Below are positions 1-9,232 of a stretch of 24,595 bases of DNA, in pieces. Position 1 is the stretch's first letter, and each line of letters opens with the position of its first letter. The stretch comes from a virus, in the IMG/VR virus record IMGVR_UViG_3300000116_000209, positions 1 to 24,595 of that record, one strand, 5' to 3'. The notes under the pieces are model-generated. The model saw only the letters and a list, made by a program, of their open reading frames with translations. It was not told the DNA's origin and did no database searches. The translations under genes were made by a program, and so were the position numbers.

Positions 1-1258
1 AGTTTTTCCCAGCCGATATGTTTGTTCTAAACTTACCAAGCTTGGTATTACTAAATACTTCTTTTAGTTCAGGAAGAATATCTTTGTCCTCAAAAGAGAA
101 GTCAATAACAATCTCATCATGAACCAGATGGGAGACGAACGATGGTCTTCCCTCCAGCAGCTTACTTATAACCACTGCTCGGTCCAGCGTCAAGTCATTT
201 GTAGTGCTCTGTACAAGATAACTCAAAGCTTTCTCTTCCTCGACTTCAATTACTCTGTCAAAAGGATTTGTAACACTACCATTCAAGTAGTATTTTTCCA
301 ATACCTTTTCTCTATCATAGAAACTGTTGCTAAAAGTACTGTCTTTTGGGTTGTAAAGCCAAGAAAAGAAACCTACCTTAGCTTCTTCACGATTTAGATG
401 CTTTTTTGCTCCCAAAGAGCCACCAAATAGGTTGTTTACATTCCAATCATGGATATCTTCTTCGGGCTGCTCAACACCGAGAAGACCAAGAAAGGAACGA
501 ACATCAGCACCGTTATAATCGAAAGAAACAAACCAATCATTGTTTGGTTTTACCAACTTTCTAAGCTTTTTGTCTATGGTCAGAAGACCGAAACCAGAAG
601 AAAGGTTTGTTAGCCTTCCTGTGCTGGTTCCATATAGATTATAATGGATATAGGGATTGGTTTCAAGCATTTTTATTGCGATCGGCCTCAATCTAGCACC
701 AACATAAAGCCCACGACATCCATCAGAGTTAACATTTAGCTTCTGATGACTAATATCAACAAGAAGTTCATGAACTCTGGCTAGATGATCATGGTTTTTA
801 GGCCTCTCGAAGCTTTCAAACACAAACTCACAGATTTCACTCTTCACCCTACACCAATTGAGAAGAAAACTCATAGGAACAAGGTCAAAAAAGCATACTT
901 CATTCATTGGAACATTAGCAATATTGAAAGCCTTTATATAAGCTTTAAATTTTCTACTAATTTCCTTTAGTTCTGGCTTTATATCCTCTGGGCAAACCTC
1001 ATCAAGAGAGCGGCCATTAGCATAAATCCAAGCATAATCAATATTTGGACCTCTAATGGAGGATGAAGCCTTCCATGTCTTGGTTAAGTTCTGAGGGATG
1101 CTGTCAAATTCAATTTTCCCATCAGAGTAAACACCAACACATTCTTTTTTATCATCAAGTGTCTGAAATATCACTGTCCATCCTTGCTTGGGAGCTTCTC
1201 CTCTTATACCCCACGGAGCCTGGTCTGTCAAGCGGGCTACAAAGAACCTGTTCAGACC
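1..1258 (-). CDS. Family A DNA polymerase, polymerase domain (partial, no start or stop in window)
   Basis: This frame stays open for 419 codons from 1258 to the window edge. It would replicate phage DNA by template-directed nucleotide addition. Counting from the codon at 1258, I see a TSTGRLTN segment near residue 211 (the usual TxTGRL), motif A as DYNGADVR at D247, motif B with the R-x3-K-x3-F-x3-Y spacing from R290 (the glycine normally after the Tyr is Asn), and motif C as VHDE with D381. The O-helix position that discriminates ribose type is Phe. About 245 residues precede motif A, enough for a thumb plus a short N-terminal region, and none of it looks like a 3'-5' exonuclease. The frame has a stop just before 1258 and no ATG until about 918, and it overlaps the end of a baseplate gene in another frame. 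The 5' end is therefore missing or displaced. The family call is firm; completeness is not. Confidence 0.9.
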
Positions 1259-2285
1259 TCAAAAGAAGAGAGTCTAAGTTGTTTATTTTTGTAGGAATAG
1301 AAATAGATACTTTTTCTTCTATTTGTCTAAGATTTAAGTAAAGTCTTACTAATGAATCATCATATTTGTTTAAATCTTTTAGTTTATAGCTTAATGGTGT
1401 TATTTTGACACCACAAGAGTCGATATAATCATTTCTTTTAATCTCATTATAAAGTCTCAATAATAAGCTTTTGAAAATTAAAAAAGAATTTATGGTCTGG
1501 TTTTGAAAACCAAAGTTTAATAGACCACTAGAATTAGAATAACCTGAAATTTTATAAGAGTTCATCATGGATGCTGAGCCAAGGTCGGCAACCAATCTAT
1601 TTGGATTAAACATATCAATCATAAACCCATGTTTATTTGCTAAATCTGCTATTAGAGGGAAGTTTAAGTCATTTATTACTTTTTCTACTTTATCTTTATC
1701 ATTATCTAATTTTAAATCCATATATTCAAAGGCCAAACCAGAGCAATTAACATAACAATGCTTAGATTTTAGAAAGTTGATGTAAGTCACTGGTATTTGT
1801 ACTGAAATCTTCTTTATTATTGGCTCTATAAAGATCATAAACTCTTCTAACGAAGAGAAGTTTGGGGTCACTTTAAGACTTGCTTTGAGTGTTTTTATTA
1901 TTAATTCTATATGATCAGAAAAAAGTACATTTGGATCAACATATCCTCTAGTAGCCTTTAAAGAACTAATTTTACTATCAGCTTTTAGTATACCTTTTAA
2001 ACCTAATAGGTCAAACTCTCTAGAAAGATCGTTTACCTTTCTTGTTACAAAGTTAAGCAGATAAACTTCTGGATTTTTTTCTGTGGCTCTGAGTGGCAGT
2101 TTGTTTAGATCTGGAGTAATAGGAACGAAATTCTTATTTACTCTTCCATAATAAAGCTTTTCACCAAAATTAAAATTAACTACATTTTTATACTTTTTAC
2201 TTTCTTCATTTAATTTATTTTTAAACTCTATTCTTGAGTAAAATAGATCAAAGCTAGTTGTCTTATTATCCTTTTTAATTGGCAT
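1155..2285 (-). CDS. Uncharacterised baseplate/virion protein, 3' end probably replaced
   Basis: The frame encodes 376 residues starting at an ATG that overlaps the stop of the 1041-residue hub-like gene by one base (TGATG), so it is translationally coupled to the baseplate operon. I do not recognise the family. The protein is Lys/Asn/Leu rich and AT-biased, with predicted alpha/beta character and no signal peptide or membrane segment. Position and coupling suggest a baseplate or tail-associated structural part. The last 35 or so residues, from about 1258 down to the TGA at 1155, read through DNA whose other frame is clearly DNA polymerase, and they change in character (Ser/Arg/Pro rich). The native C-terminus is therefore probably absent and the real protein likely longer. 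The reading is reliable from the ATG to about residue 343. Confidence 0.7.
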   Translation of the reverse strand: MPIKKDNKTTSFDLFYSRIEFKNKLNEESKKYKNVVNFNFGEKLYYGRVNKNFVPITPDLNKLPLRATEKNPEVYLLNFVTRKVNDLSREFDLLGLKGILKADSKISSLKATRGYVDPNVLFSDHIELIIKTLKASLKVTPNFSSLEEFMIFIEPIIKKISVQIPVTYINFLKSKHCYVNCSGLAFEYMDLKLDNDKDKVEKVINDLNFPLIADLANKHGFMIDMFNPNRLVADLGSASMMNSYKISGYSNSSGLLNFGFQNQTINSFLIFKSLLLRLYNEIKRNDYIDSCGVKITPLSYKLKDLNKYDDSLVRLYLNLRQIEEKVSISIPTKINNLDSLLLRSEQVLCSPLDRPGSVGYKRRSSQARMDSDISDT

Positions 2286-5200
2286 CAGAGTAGATCCTCT
2301 TTAATATCACAAGTTGGAGTCCCGTCACCAGTTGTGGTTGAAGATCCACTATCTGCCTCACTCTCAACATCTAGATAGGTAGTTGTTCCGGCTACCCATT
2401 TAGCTGTTATACTGGTACTTGCTTCTCCCGAAGCAAAACTATGAGTTGCACCAATCACCATACAATAACCACCTACTCCAAACTTTGTCAAGTTAAAACT
2501 TTTCCCATCTCCGTAGAGAGAAGAAAGAGAGTTAGGTGAGAAGCCTTTAGGATCAACATAGATATAAGTTCCTGGGTAGATGTTTGGATAGGCAATAGTA
2601 TCAATTTTAACATTATATATTTCTCTTAATTGTGTCAAACCATCATATCCTTCTTGTTCAAATCTCAACTCTTTTAGTCCATTTGAAGAAGCTTTCTCTA
2701 AAGTTATGTTTTTAACAATACCACTGTTTTTCCCTAAATAATAATGAAAGATGCCGATCTCTTTATCGTAGCTTTCATCTCCAACGAGCCTCTCAGAAGG
2801 TGTAACACGACCAGCACTAAAAACAAGGTAGTTTATTTGATTTTGGAAACCTGGGTTAGATCTTGGATCTCCTGGGTTGCCAGCCGGATGTAGAAGTGGT
2901 AATATGGAAGTTACGGCAGAGTTATCCAAACTTAATCTGCCGGGGAGGCCTAATTGCTTTATTTTTTTAGTTAATTGATCTTCTTCTGTATTGACATCTC
3001 TATAAGAAGTAATAATATTCTGATTCAAAATCACTTTCTGTTTTGTGCTATAAGCATAGCACTTAGGATTTCTAACATAAGATTTTAGATAATTATTGAA
3101 AAAGTCATTAGCAAATGTCGTTAATGAATAAACAACTTTGTCAGTCCCTAAAACTTTATTCGTTAACCAAGATAAGAATTCATCTAAAGAAATTGGTAAG
3201 TCACCTAAACTTATATGTTTAAGTCTGTTCCCTTCTTCATAAGTTGTAAGCTCTATAGGCCCTAACAAAAGCCTGAATTGAGCAAAATTGAAAGAAAACC
3301 TTTCAAGCTTATCTATTTCTTTATTTAATTCATCTTGTTCTATTTCGTCTTCTAGACTTCCTAGTTCGTTCTTCAAAGATTGAACAACGGTATCAAGATT
3401 ATTTCCTATATTTGTTAAAATACTATCGAACAGATCACTGACAAAAACAACCTTTACGGTGTTATTGTTTGGATCAGAATCAGTCAGTCTTGTCATCAAA
3501 GAATTCTTTACTGCTGAGACATCAGGAGTATCATCTGAAGGGTTTTCGGCTTCTTCAAATTCTGTTTCTACGCTAGATTCTACTGTAGCTGAAGTATCAG
3601 AGGCGGCAGAATCAGGGGTGCTTATTGCTCCAGCACCTAAAGTAGAAAGATCAAAATATGGGCCTTCATCAATTGCTCTTTCTAAATCTTCAGGCTTAAT
3701 AGTTACATGAAAGACTTTATTATTGTCATATAAAGACGATATTAAGCTTTTAATTAAAGCTTTCTTCTCTCCTTGTATCCTTGTCTTTTCTGCTTCTTTG
3801 ACTTTGTTTATTTCTTCTGTTGAGCACTTCTTGTTAAGTGCCTTAATTCTTGATTTTCTAACCAGTGATTGTGAGATAATATCTGGATCTGTAAAAATAT
3901 TAAATGCTGGCTGCTCAAAGAAATCTTGAATAAAGGCAAAGTATTCTATTTTAAAAACAACTGAGCCATCAGTATTGATATTGAAAGTATGAGTAACAGG
4001 AGTTAAGTTTAAAGTCGCATAAGAGTTATAAATAGCATTCTTTAGCTCTGGAGATCTAAGAACTTTGGCGTTACCAATAGGGTAAGACCACCCAACAATA
4101 GCTTTTAGTCTAAAGTTTAACTTTTTTAAATCGGAATCTGAGTCCTCTTCTGCTGGAGGCTTTCTTGGATCACCAGTCTTTAAAGCAAAGTCAATGTAAC
4201 TGTACCCACCTCTATCTTTAAGAAGCTCATCAAAAGAAGAGGCATAGATTTCTAATGAAGCTAGAATATCTTTTTTAACACTAAACGGGTTAGAACCCTT
4301 AAGCTCATAAGAAAAGCTCTTGATACCGGCACCAAACCCTCTTTTATTTTTATCTTTCAAAAGGCTTTGTATATCATTATTTGTTGCATGAGAATCAAAG
4401 TTAAATTCTATCTCTTCTTCTAAAGCTCTCCCATCTTCTGCTAGCTCTTTTGAAGACACTATTTTAAATAATCTTATCTTAGGTTGTAGGGAAGCAATCT
4501 CATGGTTAGTTATATTGAAGAAAGCATGTGTTGAAGGATATTGTGTTAATTTATTTAAGAAACTGAATGGATCTCCATCTATTAAGAGAGAAGAGTTTTG
4601 GTCTGTTCCATCATAGGGTAGTTGTCTTTCAGAGGAAATTGATTGCTTATATACTGCAAATTGACTGGCCAAGTTCAATAAGAAACAAGAAGGAGACCAA
4701 GTGGTTTTTTCAAGATATCTGGCACCAAACTCTTCCGTATTTGTGGCACCGCCAGATGTTGAAGAAGAGGTTGTGCCTCGTTTGCCATTTTTCTCAGCTT
4801 CTGCTGCCGCTTTCTCTCTGGCTTCTTTTTCTATCTGTTCTCGTTCTTCATCAGTGATCTCTTCATCACCAAGTCTGTCTATCTCTTCTTGAGCTAATTC
4901 TTTAGCCCTCTTCTCTTCCCAATCTGAATCTTCAGAAGGAGAGCATCGGTTATAAATCTCAAAGAATTGTGGATCATACTCTGATAAGTTTAGGTTTTGT
5001 TCTTCAAACTTTTTTGATAAATCTCTGTAGTTTTGAATTGTAAGAGAATCATCATCGCTAAGGTCTGTAAGATTCGATAGTTTCGATTCAATGCTTAAAA
5101 ATTTATTATAGTTAGCTTTTATAACATCTCGTCTAGCAATAAAAGTAGAAAGTGAGGTATAGTCATCTGCTACACCGGGCGGAACTGAAATATAAACAGG

Positions 5201-5410
5201 ATCAGTAAAAAACCCTTTCGCTTCATCATCTGAAGGGAACTGGAATAAATAAATGTCTCTTACTTTTGCTAAAGTTGGATTTAAGTTTTTGACAAAATTG
5301 TCAAGCTCTGAGATTAATCTATTGAATAGTAATCCAACTGTCTTATTTCTATTTAAGTCATTAAAATCAGACTTACACTTTTCAATTTCTTCTTCGGTTT
5401 GTTCAGCCAT
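2285..5410 (-). CDS. Large baseplate protein, hub-like (1041 aa)
   Basis: The ATG at 5410 follows the LysM gene's TAG by one base and has GAAGG six bases upstream. A charged helical stretch at about residues 160-210 runs into a Ser/Thr/Gly linker (about 212-225), and a second acidic Ser/Thr/Asp-rich linker sits near 610-650. These divide the protein into three folded blocks. The C-terminal block (about 934-1008) has a YPGTYIYVDP stretch, then FGVGGYCMVIGATHSF and a final AKW strand. I associate this arrangement with large baseplate-hub or late-control-type virion proteins. The gene follows the tape measure, an initiator-like gene and a LysM gene, which is where contractile-tailed phages usually carry the central hub (gp27/gpD position). 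I see no lysozyme or needle domain. Virion/baseplate membership is well supported by context; the hub assignment is inference. Confidence 0.65.
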   Translation of the reverse strand: MAEQTEEEIEKCKSDFNDLNRNKTVGLLFNRLISELDNFVKNLNPTLAKVRDIYLFQFPSDDEAKGFFTDPVYISVPPGVADDYTSLSTFIARRDVIKANYNKFLSIESKLSNLTDLSDDDSLTIQNYRDLSKKFEEQNLNLSEYDPQFFEIYNRCSPSEDSDWEEKRAKELAQEEIDRLGDEEITDEEREQIEKEAREKAAAEAEKNGKRGTTSSSTSGGATNTEEFGARYLEKTTWSPSCFLLNLASQFAVYKQSISSERQLPYDGTDQNSSLLIDGDPFSFLNKLTQYPSTHAFFNITNHEIASLQPKIRLFKIVSSKELAEDGRALEEEIEFNFDSHATNNDIQSLLKDKNKRGFGAGIKSFSYELKGSNPFSVKKDILASLEIYASSFDELLKDRGGYSYIDFALKTGDPRKPPAEEDSDSDLKKLNFRLKAIVGWSYPIGNAKVLRSPELKNAIYNSYATLNLTPVTHTFNINTDGSVVFKIEYFAFIQDFFEQPAFNIFTDPDIISQSLVRKSRIKALNKKCSTEEINKVKEAEKTRIQGEKKALIKSLISSLYDNNKVFHVTIKPEDLERAIDEGPYFDLSTLGAGAISTPDSAASDTSATVESSVETEFEEAENPSDDTPDVSAVKNSLMTRLTDSDPNNNTVKVVFVSDLFDSILTNIGNNLDTVVQSLKNELGSLEDEIEQDELNKEIDKLERFSFNFAQFRLLLGPIELTTYEEGNRLKHISLGDLPISLDEFLSWLTNKVLGTDKVVYSLTTFANDFFNNYLKSYVRNPKCYAYSTKQKVILNQNIITSYRDVNTEEDQLTKKIKQLGLPGRLSLDNSAVTSILPLLHPAGNPGDPRSNPGFQNQINYLVFSAGRVTPSERLVGDESYDKEIGIFHYYLGKNSGIVKNITLEKASSNGLKELRFEQEGYDGLTQLREIYNVKIDTIAYPNIYPGTYIYVDPKGFSPNSLSSLYGDGKSFNLTKFGVGGYCMVIGATHSFASGEASTSITAKWVAGTTTYLDVESEADSGSSTTTGDGTPTCDIKEDLL

Positions 5411-5411
5411 T

Positions 5412-5747
5412 CTATGCCTTCAGTACATTTAAAGCTTGTTCTAGATTTAATGGTATTTCAATAACTGCTCCGGGCCTTAAATTTGCCTCAGTAGGTACAG
5501 AGTTATACCAAGCGATTACCCACCAAAACCTAGAATCTCCATAATATTTATCTGCCAAGAGATATAGTCTATCTCCTAGTTTCCAAACATAGGTTTTAGT
5601 TAGAATTTTTGTTCTTTCGCTGAAATCTGGGTTGTGCATTTTAATTGATTCAAAGTGTTCTATTTGACTTGAACCTCTACGATCAATTAAGCTTTCACGA
5701 TCTTCAGATTTTGTTTTAATTATTTTAAATTTATTATATCTTGACAT
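5412..5747 (-). CDS. LysM-domain baseplate protein (gp53-like)
   Basis: I place the start at the ATG at 5747, two bases after the upstream stop, giving 111 residues. An in-frame TTG at 5765 is possible but lies inside the upstream gene. A GAGG lies about 12 bases before the ATG. Residues 51-100 form a LysM-type module: KTYVWKLGDRLYLLADKYYG, then the WWVIAWYN helix and an RPGAVIEIPL closing strand. In T4-like phages gp53 carries such a domain and helps join baseplate wedges around the hub. In simpler contractile tails a LysM protein (XkdP type) sits at the tube-baseplate junction. The neighbours, an initiator-like protein before and a hub-like protein after, fit either role. The N-terminal 50 residues are basic and probably extended. 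Fold confidence is high; the exact T4 counterpart is less certain. Confidence 0.75.
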   Translation of the reverse strand: MSRYNKFKIIKTKSEDRESLIDRRGSSQIEHFESIKMHNPDFSERTKILTKTYVWKLGDRLYLLADKYYGDSRFWWVIAWYNSVPTEANLRPGAVIEIPLNLEQALNVLKA

Positions 5748-5748
5748 C

Positions 5749-6639
5749 TTAGAAGAAATCCTCAAATTCTACAGGAGCGTCATCACCGCCACCATCACCA
5801 GAGGCTGCTGCTTTTGCGTTCTCTTCCAAGGCTGAAGCCCAATCAGGTGTTCCAGCATCATCGTCTTCAGCATCTTCTACATCAGGGTCAAAACTATCAT
5901 ATGAAGCCTCAACTGCTTCAACATCGTATTGAACGGCACCATCTAAAGATTGGTCTATATTATAAGGAAAGTTTCTATTACTTGGTGTAGAGAATCCATC
6001 TGAAGACCAACCTAGAGGATTTTCATGTATGGGGGTGAAAGAAAGGTTAAACTTTATAGTTTTTGGTATAACTACGTTTTCTCCAGTAATAGCGCCTATT
6101 TCTGATTCTGCCACTTGTGGGTCCATGTTGATATTAGCTAAAAATCCTAGCAAACCGTACTTAGGCTCTTTTGAAATACTAAGCCCTTCATTAGACAAGG
6201 AGACTGGAGCATGATTGTTGCTGCTTATAAGGTTAAAGGCTTTGAGTCTTACAAGAGGAGACTGAGTGATCGTCTGAGCAAAGCCAGATTTTTCATAGTA
6301 AGGATAGCTGAACTGAATCATTTTTTGTACTTTGGCTAAGTTTTCCATTGCTTCGCCAATTGTAGAGGAAGGCACAACAAGGTTAAAGTTAATATTTCTT
6401 TTTGTACTTTGATAGGTGTAGATTGGATCTGCTCTACCGTACACATCTTCTTCTTTCCATTGAGATTGGTAATTATCATCTAAGTTTGTCATTATTGCTT
6501 TAAAATACAATGCTTGGCCACTTGGAAGATGATAGAAAGACACAAACATCAAGTCTAAGTTAGCATAAGCATCAGTGCCATCAGTACTTAGAGCCTGACC
6601 ATCAGTGTAATATTTGTTATTATTAAAGATATAATCCAT
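5749..6639 (-). CDS. Baseplate / tail-tube-initiator-like protein
   Basis: The ATG at 6639 overlaps the tape-measure stop by one base (TAATG) and has AGGA five bases upstream. The 296-residue product has a core at about residues 45-215: YFKAIMTNLDDNYQSQW, EEDVYGRADPIYTYQSTKR and IKFNLSFTPIHENPLGW, alternating strands with one helix around KVQKMIQFSYPYY. This reads like the tube-like fold of proteins capping the tube at the baseplate (gp48/gp54 class), and T4 also places gp48 and gp54 right after its tape measure. The last 70 residues are an acidic, Ala/Gly/Asp-rich low-complexity tail ending EFEDFF. Structural role is likely from context. The gp48/54 comparison rests on order and general pattern, not a clear sequence match. 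Confidence 0.6.
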   Translation of the reverse strand: MDYIFNNNKYYTDGQALSTDGTDAYANLDLMFVSFYHLPSGQALYFKAIMTNLDDNYQSQWKEEDVYGRADPIYTYQSTKRNINFNLVVPSSTIGEAMENLAKVQKMIQFSYPYYEKSGFAQTITQSPLVRLKAFNLISSNNHAPVSLSNEGLSISKEPKYGLLGFLANINMDPQVAESEIGAITGENVVIPKTIKFNLSFTPIHENPLGWSSDGFSTPSNRNFPYNIDQSLDGAVQYDVEAVEASYDSFDPDVEDAEDDDAGTPDWASALEENAKAAASGDGGGDDAPVEFEDFF

Positions 6640-9197
6640 TATAATCCTACTAGTGAGTCAAGAGCCTTTTTATTAACTACATCAATGATTTTTTTATCAA
6701 TAACTTTACCATCAAGAGTCAAGTTAACAACTATTTGACTAACTTCTTTATTTGTATTTTTCTCATTGGTAGTGTTTGTCACAGAGCTAATTACGCTTTC
6801 TACCATTTTTGCTGGCCCAGCCATAGGGGCCGCTATTATGCTCATAGCAACGCTTGCTAATTGATCTAAGGGGATAATCGCTTCTGGGCCTGCTTCACCT
6901 ACAAGGGCAGGTGTAGGTCCTTTGACGATACCTCCTTCTGCCATTGGCGTTAGGCCAAGACCTTCTGACTTGCCACTAGCTACAGTGTCTTTAGCAAATC
7001 CACTAACTGAACCAGCAAGATTTGATTCAAGTTCAACTCCTGGTATTAGATTTATAATTCCAAGTAATGTATTAAACATCGTGTCAAGAATGAAAAGAAC
7101 AGGCTCAAACAACACAATAAATCCAGCAACAAAATCTCTAAAACCGTCTAATAGACTATAGTTTTCATCTGTTAATAATTGGTATGCTATCACAATACTA
7201 TTAATAAGAACACCGAAACCACTAAAGAGATTAAAAAGCTTGTTAAAAAAAGAAGCTACATCTACCATAATTGCTACTAGATCAAAAAATACTGAAGTTA
7301 GAACAATTAAGGCAGCACCTACAACAGTAAGAAGTAGTTCTGCAATTATGAATAAGGCTTTCCTGAATGGTTCGGCAGCCTTCCAACTAGCAACTAAACT
7401 ATCCTTCAAACGACCAAAAGAGTCAGAAACCATTTTTCCTAATGGGCCTAAAGTATCCTTCAAACGACCAAAAGAGTCAATAAACTTTCCTATACTGTCA
7501 TTACCAGCGTCACCAAAACTAATTAAACCGCCAGATAACGATGTCAAAACACCGGCAACTATAGGGAGAGTAGCACCACCACTAGCAATTACAGTGATTA
7601 CGCCACCAAGCACTAAAAGCACGCCAATCACTTTTTTAACTGTCTCGGCGTTCTCTTGTAAAAAAGTTGCCAGATCTTGTAACATATCAATTACTGGACT
7701 GAGGACTGGAACAAACGAAGCGAAAAGATTCTGTAAACTTTCTTGAAATGTTTGTAGGCTTTTTGCTCTTTCTTCAGCAGCTTCCATTTCAGCAGAAGTT
7801 TGTCCCATTGAGCCATTAAGAGAATCCATATCGCCTGAAAGAGCTTTGGATAGTTCTGAGACATCAGATAAACCAAGAGCATCAGCATAGAAGTTTTTCT
7901 GATAGTATGACATTTCTTCAAAAGATAAACCAGCATCAAGAATTGAATCTCTAATCATTTCAAATCTTTCTGTTGGATCGGCAGTCATCATCAAATCCAT
8001 AGCATTGACAAAGTTTCCACCAAGGGCAGCATTTAGTTTGCCAACCTGTTCGGCAGCACCATCAAAAGTATCAAACTTATCGGTCATGCCGGTGATTTTT
8101 TGTATTTCAAGTCCAGTAATCTTAGCAGCAGCAGCCAAGTCTTTGAATGCTTGAGGGCCTTGTTCACCTAGCTTGAGGATGTTGTTAGAGACTTTTTCAT
8201 AGTCTTGAGCCATCTGGCCGGCAGATACACCAATGTCCTTGCCTAGGGCTTCAAACTCAATTAACATAGCTCCAGCGGCTGATGTAGACATACCTAGGCC
8301 TTTTGTTAAATCTTGTATTGCTTTAGCAGAAGTCTCGGCTGGAAATCCAAGCCTATCAAGAACAGTAGTGACCTTTAGAAGTTCTTGCCTGCTTTCTTTT
8401 CCAGTCATTGTGAAGTCAGTAAACCCTTTAGCAAGAGCGATTTGAGATTTACCTAAGTCTTGAATAGAGGCGCCGGTCATTATTACTTCATTTCTTAAGT
8501 CTCTCATATCTTTAGCAAACTCTTTTGAAGCTCCAGTGGCTTTTCTAACATCTATTTCAAGTTTTTCGATTTCTAAAGCAAGGTCCAAAATCTTTTGATA
8601 GAATTCTAAATTTAAGTCAATAACTACTTGAGCTATACCATTTTTCATGTCCTTAAATTTTGCTGATAGATCAGCAAAATCAAATTCTTCTAGGTTTGAT
8701 AGATTGATTAAGTCTTTACCTTTTTCAGTAAGTCCTTTGATGGTCCCACGAATACTTTGAAGATTTAGATTGCCTGACATCATTCCTTTAGCCGAGTCAG
8801 CAATACTATTAGCAAAGTCTTTACCAAACCCCTCCATATCTTTGTAGTTTTGAAGAGTCCTCTGAGCTTGATATTGAATTTTTTGGTATTCACTAATCTG
8901 TGCTCTCAAAGCAAGAATCTTTTCTTCATCTTTATCTAAGATTGCTTGATTAAGCTCTATTTGTTTGCTTCTTAGGATGGCACTTTCGTTCTGTAGTTGT
9001 TCCTTTAATAATTCAATTGAAGCAGAGTCCATAGGGTCGCTAGCAGCAGCCTCTGAGGCTGACATAGTGATAGTAGGGCTAGTAGGGCTACCATCGTTAC
9101 GAGTGTTGTTGACGACTTCAGAAAGTATTCTATTGGTCTTTGCTTGTTCAGCCGCCATTCTATTCATTGCTGCTATAAGTTCGTCTAATGTAGCCAT
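6639..9197 (-). CDS. Tail tape measure protein
   Basis: The 852-residue product would set tail length and sit inside the tube. The ATG at 9197 has AAGGA about 11 bases upstream. Residues 1-230 are mostly long helix or coiled coil, starting MATLDELIAAMNRM. The middle is repetitive helical sequence. Hydrophobic stretches lie at about 520-560, 612-675 and 690-725, typical of tape measures that may interact with the host membrane during ejection. Near the C-terminus, MAEGGIVKGPTPALVGEAG followed by PEAIIPLDQL is a very common tape-measure signature. It directly follows the gp26-like and frameshift genes, where tail assembly chaperones normally lie. T4 gp29 has 590 residues, so if length scales, this tail is longer than that of T4. 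A 26-bp duplication within it encodes DSFGRLKD twice. Confidence 0.92.
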   Translation of the reverse strand: MATLDELIAAMNRMAAEQAKTNRILSEVVNNTRNDGSPTSPTITMSASEAAASDPMDSASIELLKEQLQNESAILRSKQIELNQAILDKDEEKILALRAQISEYQKIQYQAQRTLQNYKDMEGFGKDFANSIADSAKGMMSGNLNLQSIRGTIKGLTEKGKDLINLSNLEEFDFADLSAKFKDMKNGIAQVVIDLNLEFYQKILDLALEIEKLEIDVRKATGASKEFAKDMRDLRNEVIMTGASIQDLGKSQIALAKGFTDFTMTGKESRQELLKVTTVLDRLGFPAETSAKAIQDLTKGLGMSTSAAGAMLIEFEALGKDIGVSAGQMAQDYEKVSNNILKLGEQGPQAFKDLAAAAKITGLEIQKITGMTDKFDTFDGAAEQVGKLNAALGGNFVNAMDLMMTADPTERFEMIRDSILDAGLSFEEMSYYQKNFYADALGLSDVSELSKALSGDMDSLNGSMGQTSAEMEAAEERAKSLQTFQESLQNLFASFVPVLSPVIDMLQDLATFLQENAETVKKVIGVLLVLGGVITVIASGGATLPIVAGVLTSLSGGLISFGDAGNDSIGKFIDSFGRLKDTLGPLGKMVSDSFGRLKDSLVASWKAAEPFRKALFIIAELLLTVVGAALIVLTSVFFDLVAIMVDVASFFNKLFNLFSGFGVLINSIVIAYQLLTDENYSLLDGFRDFVAGFIVLFEPVLFILDTMFNTLLGIINLIPGVELESNLAGSVSGFAKDTVASGKSEGLGLTPMAEGGIVKGPTPALVGEAGPEAIIPLDQLASVAMSIIAAPMAGPAKMVESVISSVTNTTNEKNTNKEVSQIVVNLTLDGKVIDKKIIDVVNKKALDSLVGL
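7400..7425 (-). repeat. 26-bp direct repeat in tape measure gene, copy 1
   Basis: This segment is identical over 26 bases to 7454-7479. The two copies start 54 bases apart, exactly 18 codons, so both are read in the same frame as DSFGRLKD. The spacing and identity suggest a recent in-frame duplication inside the helical part of the tape measure. Confidence 0.9.
7454..7479 (-). repeat. 26-bp direct repeat in tape measure gene, copy 2
   Basis: This is the second exact copy of the repeat at 7400-7425, encoding the DSFGRLKD segment around residue 575 of the tape measure. The intervening codons encode a different short linker containing LGPLGKMV. Confidence 0.9.
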
Positions 9198-9220
9198 TTA
9201 AATACTTTTCCTTGTAGTTT

Positions 9221-9228
9221 TAAATAGT
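9221..9228 (-). promoter_or_regulatory. ACTATTTA motif before tape measure gene (candidate late promoter)
   Basis: The coding strand reads ACTATTTA 23 bases before the tape-measure ATG and a few bases after the T-run of the terminator at 9233-9260. The same octamer occurs in five other gaps. A terminator followed by this motif and then a ribosome binding site looks like the start of a new transcription unit. Promoter function is inferred from position and recurrence. Confidence 0.55.
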
Positions 9229-9232
9229 TTGA

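Noticed and set aside
119-397. Plus-strand open frame of 92 codons near the left edge
   Set aside because: It is antisense to the polymerase motif B and C region, which is clearly coding on the minus strand.
1222-1258. Inverted repeat GGTCTG...CAGACC next to the polymerase/baseplate junction
   Set aside because: A 6-bp stem with a loop of about 25 bases inside coding sequence is easily expected by chance; not enough to call a recombination or attachment site.
7240-7746. Plus-strand open frame of 168 codons inside the tape measure gene
   Set aside because: It lies opposite a clear tape-measure protein and reads as low-complexity Ser/Thr/Lys sequence with no start context.
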